From contig CALSRU010000002.1 of assembly GCA_943788835.1 (NCBI GenBank), positions 1 to 64,000 on the forward strand: a stretch of DNA of 64,000 bases, in the 5' to 3' direction. Of the stretch, positions 27,395 to 37,697 are shown one piece after another. The stretch is from an uncultured Pseudomonadales bacterium (GTDB lineage: Bacteria; Pseudomonadota; Gammaproteobacteria; Pseudomonadales; UBA7434). Numbering within the stretch: position 1 is the first letter of the stretch; each line of letters begins with the position of its first letter. Position numbers and translations under genes: made by a program. The notes beneath the pieces are model-generated. The model did no database searches, had not been told where the DNA came from, and saw only the letters and a program-made list of their open reading frames with translations.

Positions 27395-30300
27395 GCTGAA
27401 CTTCCTCAGAACCAATGTTAAAAAAGATAGCGTATAAAACCGGCACAATCACCAACGTTAATAGCGTAGCGAAAGTCAAACCAAACACCAACACAATAGA
27501 CATCGACTTGAAAAATGCGTCAAAGAATAATGGCATAACACCTAACACCGTGGTGATAGCGCCCATCATGACCGGCCGTACGCGACTGACTGATGCATCT
27601 AACAAGGCATCATATCGCGGCTTGCCAGAAGCTATATCGGCATCAATTTGATCGACTAAAACGATGGCATTTTTAATCAGCAGCCCGGATAGTGAAAGCA
27701 AACCAAGAATCGCCATAAATTCCATTGGCACATCCATAATAAGCAAACCAGCCACTACGCCGATCAACGCTAGCGGCACCACCAACCAAATAATCACCGG
27801 TTGCCGGACACTGCCAAATAAAATAAACACTACCAACACCATCGCTAACAAGCCAAATGGAAGGGTAGAGGCTAGTTGTTCATTAGATTCCTTGGAATCA
27901 CCGTATTCACCATCCCAGGTCAGTGAATAACCGTCGGGCCGCTCAATCGCTTCAATATCTGGCATGAGACGAGTCAATAAATTGGAAGCCAGCTCGCCTG
28001 GCTTAGGATCCGACTGCGCCTTGATGCTCCAGATACGGTCTTCTCGCTTTAACAAACCATCGCGCCAGATCGTCTTAAAGCCGTCGGTCACCTGCGCTAT
28101 AGGCACCGTTTTTCCAGTAATCGAACTTAAAATTTGTACATTCTCTATATCGCTAATATCCTGCCGCTCATTGGCCGGCGCGCGACTAATGATAGGTAGC
28201 AAGTCGTTGCCTTCGCGGTAAACACCGACATTAGTGCCGGTAAAGTTGTAGGTAAGCGACGCTGCTAAATCTTCACGTGAAATGCCCGCTCGCAAACCTT
28301 TATTGTCTGAATACAACGGCTCAATAACGGCCACCCGCTGGCGCCAGCTGTCTTGAATCGACAACGCGCCACCGTCGGCAATCATAATGGCCTTAGCCTG
28401 ATTGGCTAAATCACGCAACACATCTGGGTCAGGCCCGGAAAAGTTAGCCTCGATTTTAGATCCACCACCCGGGCCGGTCACAAATCGCCAGACCTTTGCC
28501 TGAGCATTTACGAAATTCTCGTCGATATGGTCTTGAATAGTTGGCATTAGATCATCGATAAGATTGTAGTCGTCGACTCGCGCCAGCAACTGCCCGTACG
28601 ATGAGTTGTTAGATTCAGGGCTGTATACCAGCATGTAACGAAGGCCACCGGCCCCCACTGAGGTCTGTACGGTGTTGACGCCCGGCAGCGACTTAACAAA
28701 GCCTTCTACCTGACGGACATCTTGCTCTGTGCGTGCAATATCGGTTCCTTCCGGCAACCAATAATCGATAACGATCTGAGGCGTCGTCGAGGCGGGAAAA
28801 AAGCCTGACTTCACAAACTGGAAACCCCAAAGAGAAACAGCCAGCATAGCCACGCTCACAGCAACAACCAAAATGCGCAGACTCAGCGCCTTACGCATAA
28901 GGCTTTTATAAGCACCCAACATCTTGCTTTCTGATTTTGGTGCTTGCGACTCTGCTGACGAACCTTGTTTATCGGCGTCGAATAATAAGTAGCAGAACAT
29001 AGGGGTTAACGTTACCGCAAAAATCCAGCTAAACATCAGGGAAATTAGAACCACCCAAAACAAGTCGCCGGTAAATTCGGCAGTATTGCCGGGCGCAAAA
29101 CCAATTGGACCAAAGGCGATAATACCTACCAACGTGCCACCTAAAAGCGGCCATTTAGTACCATCAACAATTTCTTTGACGATATCCATTTTCTTGCGGC
29201 CGCTTTGTATACCTACCAAGATACCCTCGGTCACCACTATCGCATTGTCGACCATCATCCCCAACGCAATGATAAGCGCGCCGAGTGAAATGCGATGCAT
29301 AGGAATACCTCCTATATCCATGGTGGCCAGCGTTGCACCAATAGTCAGCAGCAGAATTGCGCCAATAATTAATGCCGATTGCAAACCCATAAAAAGAAAC
29401 AGCGTGACAATGACGATAACCAATGCAGCAATGACATTGGCAACAAAGTTTTTCACTGAGGCGTCAACAATATCGCCCTGATGATAATACTGCTGAACCT
29501 CAATACCCAATGGCCGACGGCTCTCGCTCTCTGCCAACTTGGCGTCAATTTCTTTGCCAATTTTTACGATGTTCCCGCCTGATATTCCGGCCACGCCCAA
29601 ACCCATGGCCGGTTCATTGTTGTAGCGATAAATACTATCAGGCGGTGTTTTATAGCCACGCCACACATGTGCAACGTCTTTTAAATAAACTAAACGACCT
29701 TCTTGAGAGGTAGTAACCAGTAGGTTTTCAATCGACTCAACTGAGTCGATTGCACCCGACGGATCAATAACAATGCGCTTTTCGCCAATAACCACATCAC
29801 CTGCAGCCACTACCGCATTTTGCTGACCCAGTATGTCGTATAAATTGGCAATCGATACACCGAGTGCCGCTGCACTAGCGCGCGATATCTCAACAAAAAT
29901 AGCCTCTTTTAAATCGCCAATATAAGAAACTTTAGAAACGCCATCGACCTGCAGCAAATCACTGCGTAAATCTTTTGTGTACTCACGCAACTCGGCAGGC
30001 GTGTAGCCGGCACCGGTGATGAAATAATAAATGCCATAGACATCACCAAACTCATCGTAAACGATAGGCTCGCTAGCACCAGGGGGCAAACTACGCGTTA
30101 CATCTTTAACTTTATTCCTAAGCTTGGTCCAAATTAATTGCAGATCGGCTTTCGACTTCGAAAATTCGTATTTTATTTCAACCTGGATTTCCGACTTGCC
30201 GGCAGAAGACGTAGACTCTAATGACTCAACTTCTTGCATTTGCTGCAAGGCCCGCTCAATGGGCTCGGTGACCTCTTCGGCCACCTCGAAGGGACTTGCC

Positions 30301-30458
30301 CCAGGATAAAACGTAATGACCGGCGCGATACGAATGGTAAATTCAGGATCTTCAAAACGCGGCATATTCTCATAAGCCGACCAGCCACCCCCGATTGTTA
30401 ACAAGATAACAATAACGCTCAGTACGCGATTTTTTATAGTAAATTCAGCAATATTCAT
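27384..30458 (-). CDS. RND efflux permease (AcrB-type superfamily)
   Basis: An inner-membrane proton-driven exporter of 1024 residues with twelve transmembrane helices and two large periplasmic loops. The N-terminus MNIAEFTIKNRVLSVIVIL and PRFEDPEFTIRIAPVITFYP is typical, the proton-relay helix is ALGMMVDNAIVVTEG with a single Asp, and the repeat half ends FATLLTLVIVPVLYAIFF. The single Asp-Asn instead of Asp-Asp places it with a large group of less-studied RND pumps, not the AcrB/MexB core. It sits between adaptor and channel genes. The exported compound cannot be read from sequence. Confidence 0.94.
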   Translation of the reverse strand: MNIAEFTIKNRVLSVIVILLTIGGGWSAYENMPRFEDPEFTIRIAPVITFYPGASPFEVAEEVTEPIERALQQMQEVESLESTSSAGKSEIQVEIKYEFSKSKADLQLIWTKLRNKVKDVTRSLPPGASEPIVYDEFGDVYGIYYFITGAGYTPAELREYTKDLRSDLLQVDGVSKVSYIGDLKEAIFVEISRASAAALGVSIANLYDILGQQNAVVAAGDVVIGEKRIVIDPSGAIDSVESIENLLVTTSQEGRLVYLKDVAHVWRGYKTPPDSIYRYNNEPAMGLGVAGISGGNIVKIGKEIDAKLAESESRRPLGIEVQQYYHQGDIVDASVKNFVANVIAALVIVIVTLFLFMGLQSALIIGAILLLTIGATLATMDIGGIPMHRISLGALIIALGMMVDNAIVVTEGILVGIQSGRKKMDIVKEIVDGTKWPLLGGTLVGIIAFGPIGFAPGNTAEFTGDLFWVVLISLMFSWIFAVTLTPMFCYLLFDADKQGSSAESQAPKSESKMLGAYKSLMRKALSLRILVVAVSVAMLAVSLWGFQFVKSGFFPASTTPQIVIDYWLPEGTDIARTEQDVRQVEGFVKSLPGVNTVQTSVGAGGLRYMLVYSPESNNSSYGQLLARVDDYNLIDDLMPTIQDHIDENFVNAQAKVWRFVTGPGGGSKIEANFSGPDPDVLRDLANQAKAIMIADGGALSIQDSWRQRVAVIEPLYSDNKGLRAGISREDLAASLTYNFTGTNVGVYREGNDLLPIISRAPANERQDISDIENVQILSSITGKTVPIAQVTDGFKTIWRDGLLKREDRIWSIKAQSDPKPGELASNLLTRLMPDIEAIERPDGYSLTWDGEYGDSKESNEQLASTLPFGLLAMVLVVFILFGSVRQPVIIWLVVPLALIGVVAGLLIMDVPMEFMAILGLLSLSGLLIKNAIVLVDQIDADIASGKPRYDALLDASVSRVRPVMMGAITTVLGVMPLFFDAFFKSMSIVLVFGLTFATLLTLVIVPVLYAIFFNIGSEEVQHEA

Positions 30459-30541
30459 AATTGGGTAACTTTGAGGCTAGCAACTAATTGGATTGAACAA
30501 AGGCTTTTGGCAACATACAGGCTCACCAACGCATGGTCGAC

Positions 30542-31666
30542 CTATTTTTGGGACTCCCAGGCGCGAACCTGCATGCCTTCTGAAAGATAATCAGCGCCAG
30601 CTATAACAATCGTATCACCGGTACTTAAACCGTCGGTGACGAAAAGATATTCACCAATGCCTTCTTCGACTTCCACCACACGCTGAGAAACTGTCATTGC
30701 TTGGGGCTCAACTATCCAAACAATTTGCTCATCGGCATTACTAACAAAGGCACTCAAGGGCACATCTACGCGGGTTTTAGGCACACCGCCCTCTTGGTCG
30801 TTACGCCCCACTGCAATCTCGACGGTAGCACTCATACCCGGCAAGATGAGTTGATCGGCAGGCGGTACAAAAGTTAGCGTGATGGCATAGGTTTGCGATG
30901 TAGCATCAGCGATTAAGCTAGCCTCCTCAAATTTTGCTGGAAACCTCTGATCAGGAAAGGCTTCTAAAACGACGAAGTTATCTTTATTTCTATCCTTTAC
31001 CTGCGAAATAATGCGAGCAGGCAAATCAAACTCAACATCCATTTCTGTGCCATCGATTAACGTAGCAATCAACTCACCTGCCTGCACACGTTGCAGCGCC
31101 TTGACAGGAATTTTTGCAATCGCGCCAGAAAACGGCGCGACAATAATGCTATCTTTCACCGCTTTTTGTGCCGACTCGTAAGCGGCCAAAGCGACATCTC
31201 GCGCTGACTTACGCTGAGCCACCACGTTGCGTGCAATCGCATCTTCTTTTAATAGGCGCTCACCTGTTTGGTAGTCTTCTTCGGCAACGTCATACTGAGC
31301 CTTAGCAGAGGCCAGCGCATTGTCGAGATCTTGCGCGTCCAACTTAGCCAGCACATCGCCCTGCTGCACAATTTGCGCTTCCTTGATATTAAGTTCAGCA
31401 ATTTTACCGCCCACCTGAAAACTCAAGTCAGATGATTGACTAGCATCGAGAGTAGCTGGATACCGATTGACTTTTTGACTAGCCGTATGATCGATGGTTA
31501 ACAACTTGACCGGCCTAACAGCAGGCTCCTTCGCCACTTCATCGGGCTTACTACAAGCTGCCAAAAAGGCGCAAAGGCCTACCAATGCAGCCCCGGTTAA
31601 ATAAGAGCGAACTTTAGCGTAACCAGAGAATTGCTGACGAGCGTCGGACATATTCATAAACCCCAT
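30542..31666 (-). CDS. RND efflux periplasmic adaptor (membrane fusion protein), lipoprotein
   Basis: A 374-residue adaptor linking permease and outer-membrane channel. The lipobox is FLAAC near residue 39; then come the barrel-sandwich hybrid halves (YPATLDASQSSDLSFQVGGK, IIVAPFSGAIAKIPVKALQR) around an alpha-hairpin (AKAQYDVAEEDYQTGERLLK), and the beta-barrel and membrane-proximal domains (LPGMSATVEIAVGRNDQEGG). Three close ATGs (31666, 31657, 31651) could each be the start. It is the first gene of the efflux operon, 83 bp ahead of the permease. No regulator is adjacent. Confidence 0.92.
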   Translation of the reverse strand: MGFMNMSDARQQFSGYAKVRSYLTGAALVGLCAFLAACSKPDEVAKEPAVRPVKLLTIDHTASQKVNRYPATLDASQSSDLSFQVGGKIAELNIKEAQIVQQGDVLAKLDAQDLDNALASAKAQYDVAEEDYQTGERLLKEDAIARNVVAQRKSARDVALAAYESAQKAVKDSIIVAPFSGAIAKIPVKALQRVQAGELIATLIDGTEMDVEFDLPARIISQVKDRNKDNFVVLEAFPDQRFPAKFEEASLIADATSQTYAITLTFVPPADQLILPGMSATVEIAVGRNDQEGGVPKTRVDVPLSAFVSNADEQIVWIVEPQAMTVSQRVVEVEEGIGEYLFVTDGLSTGDTIVIAGADYLSEGMQVRAWESQK

Positions 31667-32011
31667 GACATGATTTTTGGTGGTGCCTGCAAAAAACTAT
31701 CGCTAGCTTGACGCCTTAGCGGGTTAATTGCATGCAAAATACACAGTTACTGCATTAAAGAAGAAGACCACTTCACACTGATATCGACCGGCTTTTACTG
31801 CTTATTATTTGCTCAGCCGCTAGATTGATTCGGTTAAATGAGCAATATTTAAACCACAGTGTAAGTGGGCTGCCATTCTAACCTAACGAGCTTGATTTGT
31901 CTGACCAGCTTAATCTGACCAGCTTAAATAGCAACTAACAACTATTAACTAGTAACTAACCGCTTGTACTGAGCCTCACATGATGCTCCCTCACCGCGGC
32001 AATCAGCCCAT
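31667..32011. other. Intergenic region between efflux and HupE units
   Basis: About 345 bp with no gene seen. It includes a perfect 14-bp tandem duplication (31900-31927) and should carry the leftward promoter of the efflux operon. No clear terminator for the HupE unit was found. Confidence 0.5.
31900..31927. repeat. Perfect 14-bp tandem duplication
   Basis: TCTGACCAGCTTAA occurs twice head to tail (31900-31913, 31914-31927). It is followed by further loosely repeated AACTA-rich sequence. Probably a slippage product. Confidence 0.85.
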
Positions 32012-33154
32012 CTAGCTCGGCAAAAGCAGTCGCTGCAACATCCAATAAGCCGCGATGATACCCACACAGTAAATAGCCGCATAAACCACCTTTTTTTGAA
32101 GCTCCGATCCCAGCGCTTGCCTCAATACCCAGACTAACAACAAGCTGGCAACAATGAAAATAATTTGGCCCAGCTCCACCCCCAAATTGAAAAACAAGAG
32201 CGCCGTTGTTTTCATAGCCACAGGCAAACCTAACTCACTGAGTACTCCAGCAAAACCGAAGCCATGTAAAAAACCAAAGCCGGTGGCCGCCAAAATAGGA
32301 TAGCGCCAAGTGAGTGAACGCCAAGAACCTGCCGACCGTGTTGCCGACCAATGCTCGGTTCGCACTACGCGAATAATTTCGGCCGCTAACACCACCACAC
32401 TCAGAGCAATCAGTATTTCTACATAAAACATAGGCAGCACCACAATATTTAGCGTAGCCAGTACAAGCGTAATGGTGTGCGCTAAGGTAAAGCCCGTTAC
32501 TGCAATTAATAACCGAGAAAAAGAACCCGCTATAACCATTAAGCAAACTACAAAAAACAAATGATCAAAGCCCACCAAAATATGCTTGATGCCGCCCAAC
32601 GTGTATTGACTCGCAATACTTATAATAGAGGCATCAGTGGGTATAGGGACCAGTGCTTGTTCAGGCGCCGAAAAAATATGCTGGCTGTTGCCGTACCGAT
32701 CATACGCAACAATCAGTGATGACAAAGCAGGGTTCGATTCGGGATAGCGAATAGCAATGGCAAGCGATTCTGGCAAGGACCCACAGTGATAGATTAAGCG
32801 GCCGATCAGCTTTGGTTGATACCGATGATTCGCCAAGCCGGGTGCTAAAGCGCAACTATCGGCCACCAACAAAATACTCGGCTCTAAACCTTCAGCAATA
32901 ACCGGCGGAATTTTCCAACGCAACTCATAACGGAACGTATTTTCGACTGCCTCATTGGCCGAAAGCTCTAATGCTGTCAATTCAATAAATACGGGGCGAC
33001 CTTCATGGGCACTGGTAAGAGGCGACCCCAGACTCATCGAAGCCAAACACAGCCACAAAAAAACCACTCTCAAGCGCGCCAAAAAAAGCTGCAGAAATGG
33101 CGTCCAAAAAAGATGGCGCTTCAGGAGTATTGAAAAGCGAGATAGCAAGAACAT
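32012..33154 (-). CDS. HupE/UreJ-family membrane protein
   Basis: An inner-membrane protein of 380 residues. The N-terminal signal and a periplasmic beta-rich domain of about 150 residues (HEGRPVFIELTALELSANEA) precede a membrane domain with six or seven helices. Helix text is characteristic of HupE/UreJ_2: GGIKHILVGFDHLFFVVCLM, TGFTLAHTITLVLATLNI, LAATGFGFLHGFGFAGVLSE, with the conserved His and Asp residues that in relatives bind metal such as nickel. Here the large periplasmic domain and the neighbours (parvulin, DUF3604) argue for a role other than hydrogenase or urease assembly. Its ATG overlaps the parvulin stop by one base. Confidence 0.85.
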   Translation of the reverse strand: MFLLSRFSILLKRHLFWTPFLQLFLARLRVVFLWLCLASMSLGSPLTSAHEGRPVFIELTALELSANEAVENTFRYELRWKIPPVIAEGLEPSILLVADSCALAPGLANHRYQPKLIGRLIYHCGSLPESLAIAIRYPESNPALSSLIVAYDRYGNSQHIFSAPEQALVPIPTDASIISIASQYTLGGIKHILVGFDHLFFVVCLMVIAGSFSRLLIAVTGFTLAHTITLVLATLNIVVLPMFYVEILIALSVVVLAAEIIRVVRTEHWSATRSAGSWRSLTWRYPILAATGFGFLHGFGFAGVLSELGLPVAMKTTALLFFNLGVELGQIIFIVASLLLVWVLRQALGSELQKKVVYAAIYCVGIIAAYWMLQRLLLPS

Positions 33155-34041
33155 TAATAACTCGCGCCTGAGCGTGCAGAGGGCTCGGTTACCACTGTAT
33201 ATTTTGCAACAAGCTCCTCAATAGCTCGCGCCTTGATTTTCTGGCGCTGCTCGCGCTGCATATCGGCCAAGACAATGGGGGCCACCTCCACCAAATCGGG
33301 CGTCCGTGCAGCAGCTTTATCTTTCAGTAAAATTAAGTGCCAACCATAATCAGAGCTCAGTGGCCCTTGCCAAACGCCATCTATCGCTAAGGCAAAAACC
33401 TCCTGCTGAAAGGCATCGCCAAAATGGCTGGAGACAAAACTAGGCGTGCGCTCAATGTAGTTGCGACTATATAAAAAGCGCTCGCCATATTGACCGGCCT
33501 GAGCGAACGTCACCTGCTTTGCGTTGAGCTCATTCAATAACTGCTGAGCCACTCGCTGAGCCATTGGGGTTTTTTCACTGACAAATATGTGGGTGAACGT
33601 AACAAAACTTTCGATCGCATATAAGTCGCTATTGGCAACAAAAAACTGTTCTAATTGCGCCTCATCAATCGGCGCTATATCGTCATAAAAACCTTGAGCA
33701 ATATATTCCATCTTTTGAATCAATCGGCGCCTTATGATTTCATCGTTTTCATTCAAGCCCAGCGCTAACGCCTCTCTAAATAATACTTCGTCTCTCACAT
33801 AGCTTGTGTGCAGAACCTGTTTTTCTGATGCACTCATAGCCGAAAATAACGTGGCAGCATCGCTGGCATTAAAGCTTTTGCGCTGAAACTGCAGGTATTC
33901 GGTTATTTTTTCTTCAGTGATCGCAATATCAAAAGGTTTAACCACCGCTAACCGCTGTGGCATAAGAAGATCGAGAACAATGAATAAAAACCCAGCCAGC
34001 ACAAAAAACTGTAGGAGTGGTTCAGTGAAAAAGCGTTTCAT
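33154..34041 (-). CDS. Membrane-anchored parvulin-type peptidyl-prolyl isomerase
   Basis: A 295-residue protein with one N-terminal membrane helix (FFVLAGFLFIVLDLLM) and a periplasmic part. The N-terminal helical region (EITEYLQFQRKSF-like, VRDEVLFREALALGLNENDE) resembles SurA/PpiD chaperone domains, and the C-terminal parvulin core includes SFVTFTHIFVSEKTPMAQRV, FSSHFGDAFQQEVFALAID-like text and SSDYGWHLILLKDKAA. It is expected to assist folding of an exported partner. It lies 89 bp downstream of the DUF3604 gene and overlaps HupE by one base, so all three are probably one operon. Confidence 0.86.
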   Translation of the reverse strand: MKRFFTEPLLQFFVLAGFLFIVLDLLMPQRLAVVKPFDIAITEEKITEYLQFQRKSFNASDAATLFSAMSASEKQVLHTSYVRDEVLFREALALGLNENDEIIRRRLIQKMEYIAQGFYDDIAPIDEAQLEQFFVANSDLYAIESFVTFTHIFVSEKTPMAQRVAQQLLNELNAKQVTFAQAGQYGERFLYSRNYIERTPSFVSSHFGDAFQQEVFALAIDGVWQGPLSSDYGWHLILLKDKAAARTPDLVEVAPIVLADMQREQRQKIKARAIEELVAKYTVVTEPSARSGASY

Positions 34042-34130
34042 GATGACTATAAACTCAATTAAATTGTTATTGGATAAAAACCAATTGTTAACTAGCGATT
34101 AATGGACCGCGAGGCAATTATAAAAAGGCA

Positions 34131-36161
34131 TTACTGGCTGCTGCTGGGCGAGTACCAGATAGGCGATGTATAAGCACGCTCTTGAATAGTGGCCGGGGCC
34201 TCTTCGGGTGCTTCAATTTGCAAGGCCACCGCATCGTACAGTGAATGGCGCGGTGTAGGGATTTGTAATACTCGCACGTAGTAAAAAGCCCGTTGCTCGG
34301 CGTCAAACTCAGGGTCGGCCCACAACGTAGATAACTCTGCAGCCCCAATAGTATTGGTATAAGTAGGAATAGACTCATCGACAGTACTGCCAATGGCCGT
34401 TAATTCACCCGTACTAGTCAGCTCGCGCAGCACCTCACCATCTGCCGCTGCTCTATCTTCGTGTGCAAACGCCACATTAAATATTTTTTCATGCGTTTGA
34501 CCGCTTGCATCTACCCAGCCTTTGACAACTTGTACTCGATCGAGGTTACCACCTAACGGGTCCTTTACCGCGCGAATCAATAATTGCAGTGGCCGCATAG
34601 GCTGACTGGACTGCAACAAGCCACTGCCCATCGGTACGCCTTTGGCATAACCTACACTGGCAAAATCTTGGGCCACAACGTCAGCTTCATTAAAATTCCA
34701 GCCGGCGAATACCCGCACGCTAATTCTAGGCCCGGTGGTTGCATAAACTTCTTTGCGTTTAAACGCTGCAAAGATTTCTTCGCGCGTATTATCGTACGCC
34801 CATACTGCCGCTAAACCACCGGCAGCCATATGCCAGCCTGTAGCACTATCTTTTGCATCGCGAATCAAACCGCCACGCTTGGTTTCAGGCGTTGAGTCGG
34901 TCGCCATTTTTCCCCAAAAATTATACTCCTCAGCCGAGGCCATACCCGTGTGCGAGTCGGTGGCACCAATCAAACCAAACTGATAAGGGTTCACTCCTAC
35001 CTGCTGCTCAATGGCAAGACCCTGCTTGAGCGTCGGTCGAATATAATCGCCCTCTTTAGGTCCGTAAGACTCCCACGTTTGCTGAATATAAAATTCATAG
35101 GGTTCGAAGTCGGCAAATTTATCATCCGGCGAAAAATCTGGGTGTGTTTCCGAGTCGCCTTTTATTTGCGTGACTTCAACAATCGGCTCCCATTGAACGC
35201 GCTGGCGCGCATAGCTGGCTGTGATGGGCTGACCCTTCAAGGTCGTTGTGCCGAACATATATCCCTTAGAAATATTGGAGTTATGCGGTATGGCAATAAA
35301 TCGCGCACCGGTGGCTGCCTGAGTTTGCTCCAACCACTGCCAAAGGTCCTCGGGGTATTGGCTTTGATCGGAGCCAAAGGGTAAAAACTGTTTGGCTTTG
35401 TCGGCGCCGTCGGGTGTCAGCACAACTCGATGAAGGTTGGCTCCGGTGGGTGTAGAGCTCCACTCCCAACCCAATAAACTTGTGAATTGGCCAGGGTCAT
35501 TATGACGCTCGGCGGCATCAATAATCTCATGCCATGCAGTGGTTTCTACTGCTGTAGTGTCGCCCAATAAATCAATATTCATTTCATTATTGGGGTCGAC
35601 TACTGGATCGGGCGCGCCTGGAGTTTTTGGCGCCACAGGAATCGCATAGTCGGCAAAAATTTGTTTACCTTCTTTTTTTTCAACCGCATCTAACAAAAAA
35701 TAAATATAGATGCGGCGCAACAGGCTTTTAAAAAACCCCACTTCACTCAGCTCAGCGGTATCGTTCACTAAGGCTCTTATCACACCCATTGTTTCAGCAT
35801 GATCGGCCACCACTAAAAAATCTAACGGTGTTTCAATTTGCACTCGCGTGCGATTATATGGGTGAATAACGGGCAGACCTTTAGCCCAGCGATAGGCTGT
35901 ATCGGGGTCGGCCGAATGATTTTGATTGAGAAAGGCATCAAAGGAATAGGATGTATGCAAATGCGTGTCGCCCCATAATAGGCGATCAGGCTGACCGCCC
36001 GCATTGCTATGCATAACACCAGGATTAAGCACGTTATTCACAGTAACTGCGCTCAGACCTGTAGCCTGTGCGGCGGCGTGAAGTACGTGAGATGTAAGCG
36101 ATGCACTTAAAAATATCGCTGGCAAAATCAATTCTTGAAAAGACAAGGCGTTTTTATGCAT
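34131..36161 (-). CDS. DUF3604 protein, secreted PHP-like metallohydrolase candidate
   Basis: A 676-residue exported protein with signal peptide (LILPAIFLSASLTSHVLHAA). Metal-ligand-like motifs of a PHP-type hydrolase are present in order: RLLWGDTHLHTSYSFDAF (His-x-His), LDFLVVADHAETMGV, TSLLGWEWSS, IAIPHNSNISKGYMF and LIGATDSHTGMASAEE. The reaction is unknown for the family. ATG 36161 with an upstream AGGA fits the signal peptide better than ATG 36203. It heads the DUF3604-parvulin-HupE unit, an association I recall from other marine gammaproteobacteria, which suggests that the parvulin folds it or that HupE supplies or moves a metal. Confidence 0.82.
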   Translation of the reverse strand: MHKNALSFQELILPAIFLSASLTSHVLHAAAQATGLSAVTVNNVLNPGVMHSNAGGQPDRLLWGDTHLHTSYSFDAFLNQNHSADPDTAYRWAKGLPVIHPYNRTRVQIETPLDFLVVADHAETMGVIRALVNDTAELSEVGFFKSLLRRIYIYFLLDAVEKKEGKQIFADYAIPVAPKTPGAPDPVVDPNNEMNIDLLGDTTAVETTAWHEIIDAAERHNDPGQFTSLLGWEWSSTPTGANLHRVVLTPDGADKAKQFLPFGSDQSQYPEDLWQWLEQTQAATGARFIAIPHNSNISKGYMFGTTTLKGQPITASYARQRVQWEPIVEVTQIKGDSETHPDFSPDDKFADFEPYEFYIQQTWESYGPKEGDYIRPTLKQGLAIEQQVGVNPYQFGLIGATDSHTGMASAEEYNFWGKMATDSTPETKRGGLIRDAKDSATGWHMAAGGLAAVWAYDNTREEIFAAFKRKEVYATTGPRISVRVFAGWNFNEADVVAQDFASVGYAKGVPMGSGLLQSSQPMRPLQLLIRAVKDPLGGNLDRVQVVKGWVDASGQTHEKIFNVAFAHEDRAAADGEVLRELTSTGELTAIGSTVDESIPTYTNTIGAAELSTLWADPEFDAEQRAFYYVRVLQIPTPRHSLYDAVALQIEAPEEAPATIQERAYTSPIWYSPSSSQ

Positions 36162-36418
36162 CCTAGTTAGTCCTAAAAAGTTTGGCCGATTTAACTGTCG
36201 CATTGTATCGCAACATAACTCTCACTTTATGGGTATTAACAGACAGTCATTTTGCGCCGGACTGCCTAGAAGAAAATATCAACAGCGCATAAGAGATCAG
36301 TAGATTGAGATAGCACTAGATTGGGAAGAATAAATAAAATAAGTATTTGAAAAAAGACTAGGGGGGTAGCGCGTGGTAAATCGAACGATGCGGCGAACGC
36401 GCAGCAGAGTTAGGAAGG

Positions 36419-36462
36419 CACCATGGGCTGCCAGCAGTAATAAATGCGAGCAGCCCATGGTG
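36419..36462. terminator. Long perfect inverted repeat downstream of the thiolase gene
   Basis: A perfect 13-bp inverted repeat, CACCATGGGCTGC (36419-36431) and GCAGCCCATGGTG (36450-36462), with an 18-base loop, 10 bp past the thiolase stop. There is no U-run, so it is either an mRNA-stabilising hairpin or a weak terminator of the acyl-CoA operon. Confidence 0.55.
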
Positions 36463-36472
36463 TTACATCAAC

Positions 36473-37654
36473 TTAAAGGACTTCAAATAAACCTGCAGCG
36501 CCCATGCCGCCACCCACACACATAGTGACTACCACATATTTAACACCGCGGCGCTTGCCTTCGATTAACGCATGCATTGCCATGCGCGCACCACTCATAC
36601 CATAGGGATGGCCAATAGAAATAGCGCCGCCGTTTACGTTGAGATTTTCGTTCGGAATACCTAATTGATCACGACAGTAGATGACCTGCACAGCAAAGGC
36701 TTCGTTGAGTTCCCACAAGCCAATATCGTCCATGCTTAAGCCATTGCGCTTTAACAATTTAGGGATGGCAAACACAGGACCAATACCCATTTCATCAGGC
36801 TCACAACCTGCTACCACCATACCGCGATAAACACCCATCGGCTCGATGTTACGCTGTGAAGCGAGCGTGCCATCCATTAATACGAGTGCCGCTGCGCCGT
36901 CAGAAAGCTGCGAGGCGTTGCCACCGGTGATGGTGCCGCCCTCGCGCACTGTTTTTAAACCACTCAAACCTTCCAGTGAAGTGCTAGGCCGATTACCTTC
37001 GTCTTTGGCTAAGGTCACTTCAACTTTGCTGACGTCGCCGGTAGCGCGGTCAGTTACTAACTGCGTTGCCGTTACCGACACAATTTCATCGTCAAAACGT
37101 CCCGCTTCTTGCGCGGCTGCTGTACGCTGCTGAGATTGCAGCGCGTATTCATCTTGCGCGTCACGGCTAATGTTATAGCGCTTAGCGACCACTTCGGCCG
37201 TATCGAGCATCGGCATATGGATATTAGGCGCATGCGCCATTGCCATAGGATCGACATACCGATGCATGTTCATATGCTCTGTTTGCGCAAGACTAATAGA
37301 CTCACAGCCGCCGGCAACGATCACCGGTGAACCGTCAACAATAATTTGCTTGGCGCCAGTGGCAATGGTCATCAAACCCGATGAACATTGGCGATCGATT
37401 GACATACCCGATACCGATACCGGCAAGCCGGCAGCCATGGCAACTTGTCGGCCTAAATTACCGCCCTGAGTGCCCTGCTGAAGCGCGGCACCAAATATAC
37501 AATCATCAATCTCGCCGGGGTCAACACCTGCGCGAGCAACCGCCGCGGTAATAGCGTGCGATGATAGCGATGGAGCCTCAAGGTCATTAAAGGCTCCGCG
37601 GTAAGCCTTACCTATGGGCGTGCGTGCGGCGGATACTATTACGGCATCTTTCAT
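36473..37654 (-). CDS. Acetyl-CoA C-acyltransferase (thiolase)
   Basis: A cytoplasmic thiolase of 393 residues. All catalytic elements are present: nucleophilic Cys in [20 protein letters not shown], His in [17 protein letters not shown] and the second Cys in [18 protein letters not shown]. The opening [20 protein letters not shown] is typical of degradative thiolases. It cleaves 3-oxoacyl-CoA or condenses acetyl-CoA. It is last in a minus-strand run of SDR, acyl-CoA dehydrogenase, SDR and thiolase, the set needed for a beta-oxidation cycle apart from an enoyl-CoA hydratase. The specific chain or ring substrate is unknown. Confidence 0.93.
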   Translation of the reverse strand: MKDAVIVSAARTPIGKAYRGAFNDLEAPSLSSHAITAAVARAGVDPGEIDDCIFGAALQQGTQGGNLGRQVAMAAGLPVSVSGMSIDRQCSSGLMTIATGAKQIIVDGSPVIVAGGCESISLAQTEHMNMHRYVDPMAMAHAPNIHMPMLDTAEVVAKRYNISRDAQDEYALQSQQRTAAAQEAGRFDDEIVSVTATQLVTDRATGDVSKVEVTLAKDEGNRPSTSLEGLSGLKTVREGGTITGGNASQLSDGAAALVLMDGTLASQRNIEPMGVYRGMVVAGCEPDEMGIGPVFAIPKLLKRNGLSMDDIGLWELNEAFAVQVIYCRDQLGIPNENLNVNGGAISIGHPYGMSGARMAMHALIEGKRRGVKYVVVTMCVGGGMGAAGLFEVL

Positions 37655-37697
37655 AATAAAAACTCTTTGTAAGTTAAATTAACGATGGACGAGCCAT

